Shown here piece after piece: positions 40,298 to 49,349 of a DNA stretch of 64,000 nt (position 1 is its first letter; every line of letters starts with the position of its first letter). Under the pieces are notes generated by a model. That model was not told the DNA's origin. It saw only the letters and a program-made list of their open reading frames with translations, and ran no database searches. The stretch is from Mycobacterium conspicuum (lineage in GTDB: Bacteria > Actinomycetota > Actinomycetes > Mycobacteriales > Mycobacteriaceae), in assembly GCF_010730195.1 (NCBI RefSeq), contig NZ_AP022613.1, positions 4,154,001 to 4,218,000 on the forward strand, written 5' to 3'. The translations under genes were made by a program, and so were the position numbers.

Positions 40298-41628
40298 TCG
40301 TCGGTTCCTTCCAGGCGCAGCACGCTTGCGACATCGTGCACGACGTCCAGGTCGGCGAGCGCTTCCACGGTTTCGGACAGTGCCGCGTCGGTGGCGTGGT
40401 GCGTGACCACCACGACGCGGGCGCCGACCCGCCGGCCGCCCTCGTCCACCACGCCCTCCTGGCGGACCTCGGCGATGCTGACCTCGCGCTTGGCGAATTC
40501 CGCTGCCACCGAGGACAATACGCCCGGCGTGTCGGCAACGTTCATGCTGACGTAGTAGCGGGTGGAGATGAAACCCATTGGTGCGACGGGAAGTTGGGCG
40601 TACCTGGACTCTTTCGGTCCGCGGCTGCCCAGCACCCGGTTGCGCGCGGCCATCACCAGGTCGCCGGTGACCGCCGAGGCGGTGGGCGCCCCCCCGGCCC
40701 CCTGACCGTAGAACATCAGCCGCCCGGCCGCTTCGGCCTCGACCACCACGGCGTTGAAGGCTCCGTTGACCGTGGCCAGCGGATGCGACAGGGGAACCAG
40801 CGCCGGGTAGACGCGGGCCGAAACCCGTTGGCGGCCATCGTCGCTGGTGATCCGCTCGCAGATGGACAGCAACTTGATGGTGCAGCCCAGGGCCCGTGCC
40901 GTCGCGAAGTCGGCGGGAGTGACCTTGGTGATGCCCTCGCGGTGGACGTCATCGGCGGTCACCCGGGTGTGGAAGGCGATCGAGGCCAGGATCGCGGCCT
41001 TGGCCGCGGCGTCATAGCCCTCGACGTCGGCGGTGGGGTCGGCCTCGGCATAGCCCAGGGCGCTGGCGTCGGCCAGGGCCGCGTCGTAGCTGGCTCCGGT
41101 GTTGTCCATCTCGGACAGGATGTAGTTGGTGGTGCCGTTGACGATGCCGGCCACCCGCAGCACCGTGTCGCCGGCCAGCGACTGGGTCAGCGGCCGGATG
41201 ACCGGGATGGCGCCCGCCACCGCCGCCTCGAAATACAGGTCCACATGCGCGTTTTCGGCCGCCTGGGCCAATTCGCCGGTGGACGTGGACAACAGCGCCT
41301 TGTTCGCTGTCACCACGGATTTACCGTGCTCGAGCGCGCACAAGATCGCCTTGCGGGACGGTTCGACCGGCCCCATCACCTCGACGACGATGTCGACGTC
41401 GTCGCGTGAGCAGAGTTCTTCGATGTTGTCGGTGAGCAGTTCGACGGGGACCCCGCGGTCGGCGGCGACGCGGCGCACCCCCACGCCGCGCAGCACCACC
41501 GGGGCGCCGACGCGGGCCGCGAGATCGTTTGCGCTGTCCTCGATGATGCGGACGACTTCGCTGCCGACGTTGCCCAATCCGAGTACCGCGACGCCGACTA
41601 CCTTTTCGGCTTCTCCGTTACGGGACAC
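40294..41628 (-). CDS. hom: Homoserine dehydrogenase
   Basis: 444 residues (called thrA in M. tuberculosis). NAD(P)-binding VAVLGLGNVGSEV, homoserine-binding GIVNGTTNYILSEM, and a C-terminal ACT domain (about 365-440) for threonine feedback inhibition. Monofunctional; aspartokinase is not in the window. GTG start, 3 bp after lysA. Confidence 0.97.
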   Translation of the reverse strand: MSRNGEAEKVVGVAVLGLGNVGSEVVRIIEDSANDLAARVGAPVVLRGVGVRRVAADRGVPVELLTDNIEELCSRDDVDIVVEVMGPVEPSRKAILCALEHGKSVVTANKALLSTSTGELAQAAENAHVDLYFEAAVAGAIPVIRPLTQSLAGDTVLRVAGIVNGTTNYILSEMDNTGASYDAALADASALGYAEADPTADVEGYDAAAKAAILASIAFHTRVTADDVHREGITKVTPADFATARALGCTIKLLSICERITSDDGRQRVSARVYPALVPLSHPLATVNGAFNAVVVEAEAAGRLMFYGQGAGGAPTASAVTGDLVMAARNRVLGSRGPKESRYAQLPVAPMGFISTRYYVSMNVADTPGVLSSVAAEFAKREVSIAEVRQEGVVDEGGRRVGARVVVVTHHATDAALSETVEALADLDVVHDVASVLRLEGTDE

Positions 41629-41631
41629 TGG

Positions 41632-43050
41632 TCACCTCACTTCCAAACTCAGCAGATCGTCGACCGTCTCCCGGCGCAGGATCAGGCGGGCCTGCCCGGC
41701 CCGCACCGCCACCACGGCGGGACGGCCGACCATGTTGTAACGGCTCGACAGCGAATAGCAGTAGGCACCGGTGGCGGCCACCCCGAGCAGGTCACCGGGC
41801 TTTAGGTCGTCGGGCACCCAGGTGTCACGCACGACGATATCGCCACTCTCGCAGTGCTTTCCGACGACACGCGCCGCCGTGGCCGGTGCGCTGCTGGTCC
41901 TCGAGACCAGCCGGACGTCGTACTGCGCGTCATACAGTGCGGTGCGGATGTTGTCGCTCATGCCGCCGTCCACGCTGACGTAACGCCGGTGCGCCGCGGC
42001 ACTGACATCGACGTCCTTCACGGTGCCCACCTCATAGAGCGTGATGGTGCCGGGTCCGGCGATGGCGCGGCCGGGTTCGACCGCCAGCCGCGGCGCCGGC
42101 AGTCCGACGGCCGCCGACTCGCTGCGCACGATGGCGCTCAACTTGGCCGCCAGCTCGGCCACCGGCGGCGGATCGTCGGGCGCCAGGTACGAGATGCCCA
42201 GTCCGCCACCGAGATCCACGGTCGATAGCTGCGCCGTCCGCTCCGGGCCGAACTCGGCGACGATCTCGCGGAGCAGGCCGATGACCCGATGCGCGGCGAG
42301 TTCGAAGCCGTCGACCTCGAAGATCTGCGAGCCGATGTGGCTGTGCAGGCCGACCAGTCGCAGGTGGTCGGTGGCGAACACCCGCCGGATGGCCGCCATC
42401 GCCGCGCCGCTGGCCACCGACAGCCCGAATTTCTGGTCTTCGTGTGCGGTGGAGATGAATTCGTGGGTGTGCGCCTCCACGCCGACGGTGAGGCGCACCA
42501 GCACGTCCTGCACAATGCCCGCCTCGCCGGCGATGGCGTCGAGGCGCTCGATCTCGATCATTGAGTCTAAGACGATGTGGCCAACTCCGGCTTTGACCGC
42601 TGCGGTCAGCTCGGCGACCGATTTGTTGTTGCCGTGGAAGATAATTCGCTCCGGTGGGAAGTCGGCGTGCAGCGCGACGGTCAGTTCGCCGCCGGTCGAG
42701 ACGTCGAGCGAGAGGCCTTCTTCGTTGATCCAGTGCGCTATTTCGCTGCACAGGAACGCCTTCGCGGCGTAGTGCACGTTGGCGCCACCGCCGAACGCCT
42801 CCGCGATCTCTCGGCAGCGGCCGCGGAAGTCGTCCTCGTCGACGACGAACAGCGGGGTGCCGTACTCGTGCGCGAGGTCGGTCAGCTTGACCCCGGCGAT
42901 GGCGGCCGCTCCGTCGTCGTCGCGAGTCGTGTTGCGGGGCCAGACATTTGGCGCCAGCCGTAGCAGCTCGTCGGCCGACTGCGGGCGCGGCGGGCTTTCG
43001 GCGTGACGGGCTTCTTCGGCGTGCCGGGGTCCGGCGGGATGGACGTTCAC
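41632..43050 (-). CDS. lysA: Diaminopimelate decarboxylase LysA
   Basis: 472 residues. Last step of lysine synthesis, from meso-DAP. The PLP lysine is in NVHYAAKAFL, with the HIGSQI and EPGR motifs; active-site CESGD follows near the C-terminus. GTG 43050 overlaps the argS stop by 4 bp (GTGA). The M. tuberculosis protein begins about 25 residues further in (ELLRLAPNVWPRN region), so the extra N-terminus is low-complexity. Confidence 0.96.
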   Translation of the reverse strand: MNVHPAGPRHAEEARHAESPPRPQSADELLRLAPNVWPRNTTRDDDGAAAIAGVKLTDLAHEYGTPLFVVDEDDFRGRCREIAEAFGGGANVHYAAKAFLCSEIAHWINEEGLSLDVSTGGELTVALHADFPPERIIFHGNNKSVAELTAAVKAGVGHIVLDSMIEIERLDAIAGEAGIVQDVLVRLTVGVEAHTHEFISTAHEDQKFGLSVASGAAMAAIRRVFATDHLRLVGLHSHIGSQIFEVDGFELAAHRVIGLLREIVAEFGPERTAQLSTVDLGGGLGISYLAPDDPPPVAELAAKLSAIVRSESAAVGLPAPRLAVEPGRAIAGPGTITLYEVGTVKDVDVSAAAHRRYVSVDGGMSDNIRTALYDAQYDVRLVSRTSSAPATAARVVGKHCESGDIVVRDTWVPDDLKPGDLLGVAATGAYCYSLSSRYNMVGRPAVVAVRAGQARLILRRETVDDLLSLEVR

Positions 43051-44699
43051 ATGCGCTCCGGGGCGCTGACACCGAGGATTTGCAGGCCGTTGGCGATCAC
43101 CTGACGCGTGGCCTGACACAGCGCGAGGCGTGCGGTGTGCAGCTCGGTCGGCTGCTCGTCGCCCTGCGGCAAAACCCGGCACGAGTCGTAGAACCGGTGG
43201 TAGTCACCGGCGAGGTCCTCCAGGTAGCGGCACACGCGGTGCGGTTCCCGTAGCGCCGCAGCGGTTTTGAGCACCCGCGGGAATTCGCCGATGGTCCGCA
43301 GCAGCGTGCCCTCTTTGCCGTGGTTGAGCAGCTCGAGGTGGTCGGTATCGGCGATCAGGCCGAGTTCGGCGGCGTTGCGGGCCAGCGCCGAGAGCCGGGC
43401 GTGCGCGTATTGCACGTAATAGACCGGGTTTTCGTTGGACGCCGAGGACCACAGCGCCAGGTCAATGTCGATCGCGGTGTCCACCGACGAGCGGATCAGG
43501 CTGTAGCGCGCGGCGTCGACTCCGATCGCCTCCACCAGGTCGTCGAGCGTGATCACGGTGCCGGCCCGCTTGCTCATCCGGACCGGTTGGCCGTCGCGGA
43601 CCAGGTTGACCATTTGCCCGATGAGGACCTCGACGCGTGCCGGGTCGTCGCCGAAGGCCTGGGCCGCGGCCTTGAGCCGCAGGATGTAGCCGTGGTGGTC
43701 GGCGCCGAGCATGTAGATGCACAGGTCGAAGCCGCGTTGCCGCTTGTCCAGGTAGTAGGCGAGATCGCCGGCGATGTAGGCGGGATTGCCGTCGCTTTTG
43801 ATCACGACGCGGTCCTTGTCGTCGCCAAAAGCGCTGGTGCGCAACCAGCTTGCGCCGTCCTTTTCGTAGATGTTGCCGGTGTCGCGCAGCCGGGCGATGG
43901 CCTCGTCGACGCGGCCGCTGGTGTGCATCGACTCTTCGTGGGTGTAGACGTCGAAGTCGGTGCCGAACTCGTGCAGCGACTCCTTGATGTGGGTGAACAT
44001 CAGGTCGACACCGATTTCGCGGAAGGTCTCGCGCATCTCGTTTTCGGGCAGGCTGAGCGCGTCGGGCGCCTTGTCGAGGACCTGGGCGGCGATGTCGATG
44101 ATGTAGGCACCCGCGTAGCCGTCGTCCGGGACGGGCTCGTCTTTGGCGGCGGCGATCAGCGAGCTGACGAAGCGGTCGATCTGGGCGCCGTGGTCGTTGA
44201 AATAGTATTCGCGCACCACATCGGCGCCTTGCGTCGTGAGCAGCCGGCCCAGGGCGTCGCCGACGGCGGCCCAGCGGGTGCCGCCGATGTGGATCGGGCC
44301 GGTCGGGTTGGCCGAGACGAATTCGAGGTTGATCTTGTGCCCGGCCAGGTCGTCGGAGTTGCCGAAGCTGTCGCCCTTGTCGATGACGGTGTTGACGATC
44401 GTGGCCTGCGCCGAGGCTTCCAGGCGCATGTTGATGAAGCCCGGCCCGGCGACTTCTGCTGCGGCGATGCCGTCTTCGTGGGATAGCGCCTCGGCGAGCC
44501 ATCCGGCCAGCTCACGCGGGTTTGCGCCGACCTTCTTGCCCAGCTGCAGGGCCAGGTTGCTGGCGTAATCGCCGTGCTCGGGGTTGCGCGGGCGTTCCAC
44601 CGTGACGGTCGGCGGCAACGCCGACACGTCCAGGCCATGCTCGGTCAGCACCGCGGATGCGGTGCTTTTGAGCAGCTCAGCCAGGTCGGCGGGGGTCAC
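43047..44699 (-). CDS. argS: Arginyl-tRNA synthetase
   Basis: 550 residues, class I synthetase. N-terminal Add1 domain, HIGH as PTGPIHIGGTRWA, KMSKS as RMSKRAGT, C-terminal DALR anticodon-binding domain. First gene of the amino-acid operon and adjacent to a divergent tRNA-Arg. Confidence 0.97.
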   Translation of the reverse strand: MTPADLAELLKSTASAVLTEHGLDVSALPPTVTVERPRNPEHGDYASNLALQLGKKVGANPRELAGWLAEALSHEDGIAAAEVAGPGFINMRLEASAQATIVNTVIDKGDSFGNSDDLAGHKINLEFVSANPTGPIHIGGTRWAAVGDALGRLLTTQGADVVREYYFNDHGAQIDRFVSSLIAAAKDEPVPDDGYAGAYIIDIAAQVLDKAPDALSLPENEMRETFREIGVDLMFTHIKESLHEFGTDFDVYTHEESMHTSGRVDEAIARLRDTGNIYEKDGASWLRTSAFGDDKDRVVIKSDGNPAYIAGDLAYYLDKRQRGFDLCIYMLGADHHGYILRLKAAAQAFGDDPARVEVLIGQMVNLVRDGQPVRMSKRAGTVITLDDLVEAIGVDAARYSLIRSSVDTAIDIDLALWSSASNENPVYYVQYAHARLSALARNAAELGLIADTDHLELLNHGKEGTLLRTIGEFPRVLKTAAALREPHRVCRYLEDLAGDYHRFYDSCRVLPQGDEQPTELHTARLALCQATRQVIANGLQILGVSAPERM

Positions 44700-44813
44700 G
44701 AGCGTCCATCCTATGGTCTGTAGTGGTCCCGCCCCGAATCCATTGCGGTGGCCGAGGGGTCACCACGATGCGTTAGTCTATCGGGGCCCCAACGGCGCAA
44801 TGTCTGTTCGTGC

Positions 44814-44886
44814 GCCCCCGTAGCTCAGGGGATAGAGCGTCTGCCTCCGGAGCAGAAGGCCGCAGGTTCGAATCCTGCCGGGGGCA
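44814..44886 (+). tRNA. tRNA-Arg (anticodon CCG)
   Basis: 73 nt with a complete cloverleaf: acceptor GCCCCCG/CGGGGGC, D arm GCTC-AGGGGAT-AGAGC, anticodon stem TCTGC/GCAGA with loop CTCCGGA, T arm GCAGG-TTCGAAT-CCTGC. CCA is not encoded. Divergent from argS; marks the left edge of the accessory region. Confidence 0.97.
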
Positions 44887-45158
44887 CCGCAAACCAAGAT
44901 CCGTCCAGGACGCGTGAAATAACGGGCACCTAACGCCTGGCCACCGCTCCGTCGGCACCACGGTCCCCCGCAGGACCGTGACCAGCACTCCCCTAGCGGG
45001 TGGGGTCCCGCGCGCGACTTGCGGGTGCTGCTGCCCGAGTGACACAGAGACCGCCGGTGAGCCAACCAGCGGATGGCCCGCAGACGACCGGGCCGTCCGA
45101 TTCGACTCGGCGCGCCAAGCTTCGTTCTCGCCTAACACCGCGCCATAATCGCAAGTTG

Positions 45159-45638
45159 ATGAGCGGAGCAACTGGGCTTTTGGCAGCGGGTGCGAATCTG
45201 ATCGTGAGCTTGGTGACGCTATTCGCTAGCAGCATCTTCTCCACGTCGGATACCAGGCTGGTACGCAAAATTGAGCGTGATTCCGCGATCCTGAAAGAGC
45301 TCCCTGAAACGGCAAAACCGGTGATGGAGGACCTCATCAGGTATGAAGTCCAACAGCACTCGGACCGTCGCAAACAACGCGCGGTGCGCCATATCAATCC
45401 GGTCGCAGTAGCGGGAATGATCATCATCGCTGGCATCACGTTCGCGCTCGGCTGGGGCCTCGCATATCTCGCTGTGAAGCACGGCTGGTTTTGGTGGATC
45501 CCGTTCGGGGCGCTTACCGGGTTCGGCTTGTTATTAATGGCGTCGGGCGGGCGCACGGTCGTCTATTACGGCGACGAAGCACCGGGCAGACCGAGCAAGC
45601 AACGGCAGCCAAGCCCGCCCGCGAATTCGGGCGAGTAG
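45159..45638 (+). CDS. Small membrane protein of unknown function
   Basis: 159 residues. One hydrophobic segment near the N-terminus (about 5-28, LLAAGANLIVSLVTLFASSIF), a charged middle, and two more (about 87-110 and 115-135), then a polar tail ending PSPPANSGE. Not recognised. ATG 45159 is chosen because a CATAAT -10-like element sits at 45144-45149 and no ribosome site is seen; the frame is open further upstream. Confidence 0.55.
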   Translation: MSGATGLLAAGANLIVSLVTLFASSIFSTSDTRLVRKIERDSAILKELPETAKPVMEDLIRYEVQQHSDRRKQRAVRHINPVAVAGMIIIAGITFALGWGLAYLAVKHGWFWWIPFGALTGFGLLLMASGGRTVVYYGDEAPGRPSKQRQPSPPANSGE

Positions 45639-45661
45639 ATCAAAGGGGCTCAATGGCCGCG

Positions 45662-46060
45662 TCAAGTTATCGGAAGTTGTTCTTCCTCTGGCCCTTCCCA
45701 CGCCGGCTGATAGGTCCGGGCGCCGCCACTAATCTCTCGGTTTAGGTCTTCCAGCAATCGGCTCAAGGCAGGCAGGTCTTGTGCAACGTCAGCGGGCCAT
45801 CCGTAACAATCGGCGACGGCACCATCGAGGCGCTTGTGTGCTTCTGCTGGATCCACGAATCCCCCGTCATCCATAACTTTGTATAGCTCCATTAGGCCGA
45901 CCGATTCTGCTTCGCAGTGCTGAAAACGCAATGCGAGCGCGTCTCTGCTGGCCTCGGCGACACGTTCGATCTGGGCGGGCGTTGCTTCCGGCCACGGAAA
46001 AGTCGCCCAGACAGTTGTAGGTGTGTACCGAAGAGGATCGTCACGCCGCCGGTGTCGCAT
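45662..46060 (-). pseudogene. C-terminal remnant of a DNA methyltransferase/restriction (type IIG or MmeI-like) protein
   Basis: The 132 residues begin LRYTPTTVWATFPWPEATPAQ..., go on with LMELYKVMDDGGF and AVADCYGWPADVAQDLP, and have ISGGARTYQP near the end. These are the conserved C-terminal motifs of large class I DNA methyltransferase/restriction fusion proteins, which are normally 900 residues or more. The SAM-binding and NPPY domains are absent, and an in-frame stop lies just upstream. It is therefore a decayed fragment. Assignment rests on remembered family motifs. Confidence 0.6.
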
Positions 46061-46371
46061 TGAGGCTTAAGGACAATGGGACCTGCCCGTGACCGATGTC
46101 GCCAAACACGAACCCCACTCGTCCAAATTTGGCCCGGCCCAATCCGATTCACGCTCCTAAAACCGCGGCGATCGCGCTCGCCGACCGTTTAGTCGAGGCG
46201 ATAGCCACGATATGCAGAAATCACCAACGCGCTTACGAATCGTCGCAGCCGGTATGCGCGAATTTGGGTTTGTGTCGCCGCTATCGCGCTACGCTTCGAA
46301 TCGTTTTCGACAGGGCTCGACGACCGCGCCAGGCGACCGCCGGGTCGTGAACCGCCGGTCGGAGGTACCGA
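46061..46371. other. Intergenic segment before PE_PGRS
   Basis: 311 bp. No convincing gene. It may contain further decayed sequence of the methyltransferase on the minus strand, but I could not recognise motifs. The PE_PGRS ribosome site GGAGGT is at 46361-46366. Confidence 0.5.
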
Positions 46372-49197
46372 ATGTCGTACGTGATCGCAGCGCCGGACGT
46401 AATAGCCGCAGCCACAACAGATTTGGCAAATATCGGTTCGGCAATCAAAGCGGCCACCGCGGCCGCGGCACTGCCTACGACAGGCGTAGCCGCAGCGGCA
46501 GCCGACGAGGTCTCAGCGGCGGTGGCCGAACTGTTCGGCTCACACGCGCGGGCCTATCAGACGCTCAGCGCTCACGCGACGGCGTTCCATGACCAGTTCG
46601 CGCAGTCACTGAAAGCCGGCGCCGCGCAGTACGCATCGGCCGAGGCCACGATCGGTCGGGACCTAGTCGCCGCAGTTAATGCGCCCACCCAAGCGCTGGT
46701 GGGGCGACCGCTGATCGGCAACGGCGCCGACGGGGTGTCCGGCGGCACCTTGGCGCAGGCCAACGGCGGCGCCGGCGGGATCCTGTTCGGTAACGGCGGG
46801 GCCGGGGCGACCGACGCGGCCGGCCAGGGCGGCGCCGGCGGGGCCGCCGGGCTGATCGGCAACGGTGGGGCCGGCGGTGCCGGCGCCAACGGCGGTGCCG
46901 GCGGTGCCGGTGGGGCCGGCGGGTTGCTGTCAGGCAACGGCGGCAAGGGTGGCGCCGGCGGGGCCGCCGGTCTCGGCGGGCTGATCGGCCAAGGCGGCGC
47001 CGGCGGCGACGGCGGTGCCGCCGGATTGATCGGCAATGGCGGGGCGGGCGGTGCCGGCGGGGACGGCGCCGACGCGACAGTTGCCGGCGGTAATGGCGGA
47101 GCGGGTGGTGCCGGCGGAGCGGGCGGTCACGGCGGCGCGGCGGCCGGCAACGGCGGTAATGGCGGCGCCGGCGGCGCTGGCGGTAAAGGTGGTGCGGTCA
47201 ACGGCGGCACCATCGACTCGGGCGACAACGGTGGGGCAGGCGGAGCCGGGGGCGCCGGCGGCAGGGCCGCTGGGATCGTCGGTGATGGCGGAGACGGCGG
47301 GGCTGGCGGCGCCGGGGGTGACGCTGGTGCGGTCAGCGGCGGCAGCACCGTCTACTCCGGTGACATCGGGGGTGCGGGCGGGCGGGGCGGCGATGGAGGC
47401 ATCGGCATCGGCATCGGTACCGGCGGCAGCGGCGGTTCCGGCGGCAGCGGCGGCGACGCCGGGACGGTCACCGACAGCACCCTCTACTCGGGCGACACCG
47501 GCGGCGCGGGCGGGGCCGGAGGCGCCGGCAGCGTTCCCGCGCTGTGGGGCACCGGCGGCCACGGGGGTAACGGCGGCGACGGCGGCGACGGGGGCGCGGT
47601 CAGCAACAGCATCGTCCACTCGGGCGACACCGGCGGCACCGGCGGCGACGGTGGTGCCGGCGGCTCTGGCGGGACGATCGGCAACGGCGGCATCGGCGGA
47701 CAGGGCGGCGCCGGTGGAGCCGCCGGGGCCGTCACCAACGGCTCAAACATCACCGACACCGGCGATGTCGGCGGCGACGGCGGGGCCGGCGGCAACGGGG
47801 CGATCGGCGGCGTCGTCGGCGACGGCGGCCGCGCAGGCAACGGCGGTGCAGGTGGTGACGGCGGTGCGGTTACCGGCAGCACCGTCGCTGCCGGCGACTA
47901 CGGCGGCACCGGTGGAGTGGGCGGAGTCGGCGGGCCGGCAACATATGTCGGTGCCCCGGCCCATGGAGGTAGCGGCGGGGCGGGCGGTGACGCCGGTGCG
48001 GTCACCGACAGCAGCCTGACCACCGGCGATAACGGCGGTGCCGGCGGTGCCGGCGGCGTGGGCGGTAACAACGCCGGCGGCCCTGGAGGTCGTGGTGGTG
48101 TCGGCGGGGCCGGCGGTGACGGTGGAACTGTGACCAACAGCATCGTCGGCACAGGCGCTAATGGCGGAGCGGGCGGAGCGGGCGGAACCGTCGGGCTTGC
48201 CCGTACCAGCGGCGCTGCCGGCGGGGCGGGCGGCGACGGCGGCAACGGCGGCAACGTCATCGCCAGCACGGTGAACGTCGGCGCCAACGGCGGGACCGGT
48301 GGAGCGGGCGCGGATGGCGGGCCGGCCGGGTATCTCGGCCACGGTGGGGCCGGGGGAGCCGGCGGCAACGGCGGCGACGGCGGGGCCGTGAGCCAATCGA
48401 GCACCGTCTCCGTCGGCGACCACGGTGGAGCCGGCGGAGCAGGCGGAGACGGCCGCGAGGGCGGGGCGGTCTACGGCAATGGTGGGTCCGGCGGGGCCGG
48501 CGGCAACGGCGGTGACGGCGGGGCCGTGAGCCAATCAAGCACCGTCATTGCGGGCGACGTCGGTGGTGACGGTGGTGCCGGCGGCAGCGGCGGTAGCGCC
48601 TACGTCTTCGGCGTGGGCGGCCACGGCGGCAGCGGCGGCGCCGGTGGCACCGGTGGAACCATCACCGACAGCATCGTTGGCACGGGCGATAGCGGCGGTA
48701 ACGGCGGAGCCGGCGGTAGTGGTGGTTCCGGCATCGAGGCCTACCAAGGCGGAGCCGGCGGCACCGGCGGTGACGGCGGGTCAGCGGGGACCGTCACCAA
48801 CAGCACCATCTCCACAGGCGACATCGGTGGGGGCGGCGGCGCAGGTGGGGCCGGCGGGACCGTCGCGTTCGGCACCGGCGGTCACGGTGGCGCCGGTGGC
48901 GCCGGCGGCAACTCCGGGACCGCCACGGGCAGCACCGTTTCCACCGGCGACAGCGGCGGGGCCGGCGGCACGGGAGGCGACGGCGGCCAGGCCGTCACGT
49001 TAGGCATCGGCGGCGGCGGAGGCGCCGGCGGCGACGGCGGCAACTCCGGGGCCGGGTACGGCGCAGACGGCGGGAACGGCGGCGACGGCGGCGGCGCCGG
49101 GCTGATCGGCCCCGGCGGTCGCGGTGGCCCCGGCGGTGACGGCGGCACCGGCCCCGCGGGCGACGGCGCCACCGGGCAGCCGGGAAAGTCGGGCTGA
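46372..49197 (+). CDS. PE_PGRS family protein with GD-containing super-repeats
   Basis: 941 residues. Residues 1-93 are a PE domain (MSYVIAAPDVIAAATTDLANIG...) ending in the YASAE secretion motif (YxxxD/E) used by ESX-5 type VII secretion. A linker (about 94-125, PLIGNGADG) and a PGRS tract of Gly-Gly-Ala/Asn triplets follow. From residue 275 to 893 the tract has fourteen tandem units of 42-46 residues, described separately. The end TGQPGKSG is short and has no C-terminal domain. Expected to be exported and held in the outer envelope. GC content is extreme. Not the positional counterpart of M. tuberculosis PE_PGRS24, which sits next to glgB. Confidence 0.95.
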   Translation: MSYVIAAPDVIAAATTDLANIGSAIKAATAAAALPTTGVAAAAADEVSAAVAELFGSHARAYQTLSAHATAFHDQFAQSLKAGAAQYASAEATIGRDLVAAVNAPTQALVGRPLIGNGADGVSGGTLAQANGGAGGILFGNGGAGATDAAGQGGAGGAAGLIGNGGAGGAGANGGAGGAGGAGGLLSGNGGKGGAGGAAGLGGLIGQGGAGGDGGAAGLIGNGGAGGAGGDGADATVAGGNGGAGGAGGAGGHGGAAAGNGGNGGAGGAGGKGGAVNGGTIDSGDNGGAGGAGGAGGRAAGIVGDGGDGGAGGAGGDAGAVSGGSTVYSGDIGGAGGRGGDGGIGIGIGTGGSGGSGGSGGDAGTVTDSTLYSGDTGGAGGAGGAGSVPALWGTGGHGGNGGDGGDGGAVSNSIVHSGDTGGTGGDGGAGGSGGTIGNGGIGGQGGAGGAAGAVTNGSNITDTGDVGGDGGAGGNGAIGGVVGDGGRAGNGGAGGDGGAVTGSTVAAGDYGGTGGVGGVGGPATYVGAPAHGGSGGAGGDAGAVTDSSLTTGDNGGAGGAGGVGGNNAGGPGGRGGVGGAGGDGGTVTNSIVGTGANGGAGGAGGTVGLARTSGAAGGAGGDGGNGGNVIASTVNVGANGGTGGAGADGGPAGYLGHGGAGGAGGNGGDGGAVSQSSTVSVGDHGGAGGAGGDGREGGAVYGNGGSGGAGGNGGDGGAVSQSSTVIAGDVGGDGGAGGSGGSAYVFGVGGHGGSGGAGGTGGTITDSIVGTGDSGGNGGAGGSGGSGIEAYQGGAGGTGGDGGSAGTVTNSTISTGDIGGGGGAGGAGGTVAFGTGGHGGAGGAGGNSGTATGSTVSTGDSGGAGGTGGDGGQAVTLGIGGGGGAGGDGGNSGAGYGADGGNGGDGGGAGLIGPGGRGGPGGDGGTGPAGDGATGQPGKSG
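47194..49050 (+). repeat. Fourteen tandem ~44-residue super-repeats within PE_PGRS
   Basis: Each unit begins with a polar strand such as AVSNSIVHSGDTGG, TVTNSTISTGDIGG or AVTGSTVAAGDYGG, followed by about 30 residues of GGxGG. Consensus of the lead is [AT]V-[TS]-x-S-[TI]-x-x-[TS]-G-[DA]-x-GG. Lengths are 42 to 46 residues, mean 44.2 (619/14). Two units have GA in place of GD. The strand-plus-Gly-rich pattern suggests a regular solenoid with one polar edge per turn. Confidence 0.85.
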
Positions 49198-49294
49198 TTC
49201 GGCCCACCTTCCAGGTGTGCGTGAACGCGGGTTGTGCGTTGGCGTTGATCACTGCATATGCAGGGCGTGCCAGCCGACGTCACCCGCACCAGTT

Positions 49295-49345
49295 ACCTCA
49301 CTTATGTGGCTAAGTGAGGTTGATCCAGGACGATGACCTCACTTA
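49295..49345. promoter_or_regulatory. Operator-like repeats upstream of the Fic remnant
   Basis: ACCTCACTTA (49295-49304) - TGTGGC - TAAGTGAGGT (49311-49320): a perfect 10-bp inverted repeat. After 15 bp the same ACCTCACTTA recurs at 49336-49345. The last copy ends just before the Fic reading frame. It looks like a three-half-site operator. Confidence 0.6.
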
Positions 49346-49349
49346 GCCC

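Noticed and set aside
44814..44886. tRNA-Arg as an integration (att) site for a genomic island
   Set aside because: I found no integrase and no second copy of the tRNA 3' end in the window; only suggestive location.
46930..48534. Long Pro/Ala-rich minus-strand frames opposite the PE_PGRS gene
   Set aside because: Complement of glycine-codon repeats; PE domain and ribosome site exist only on the plus strand.
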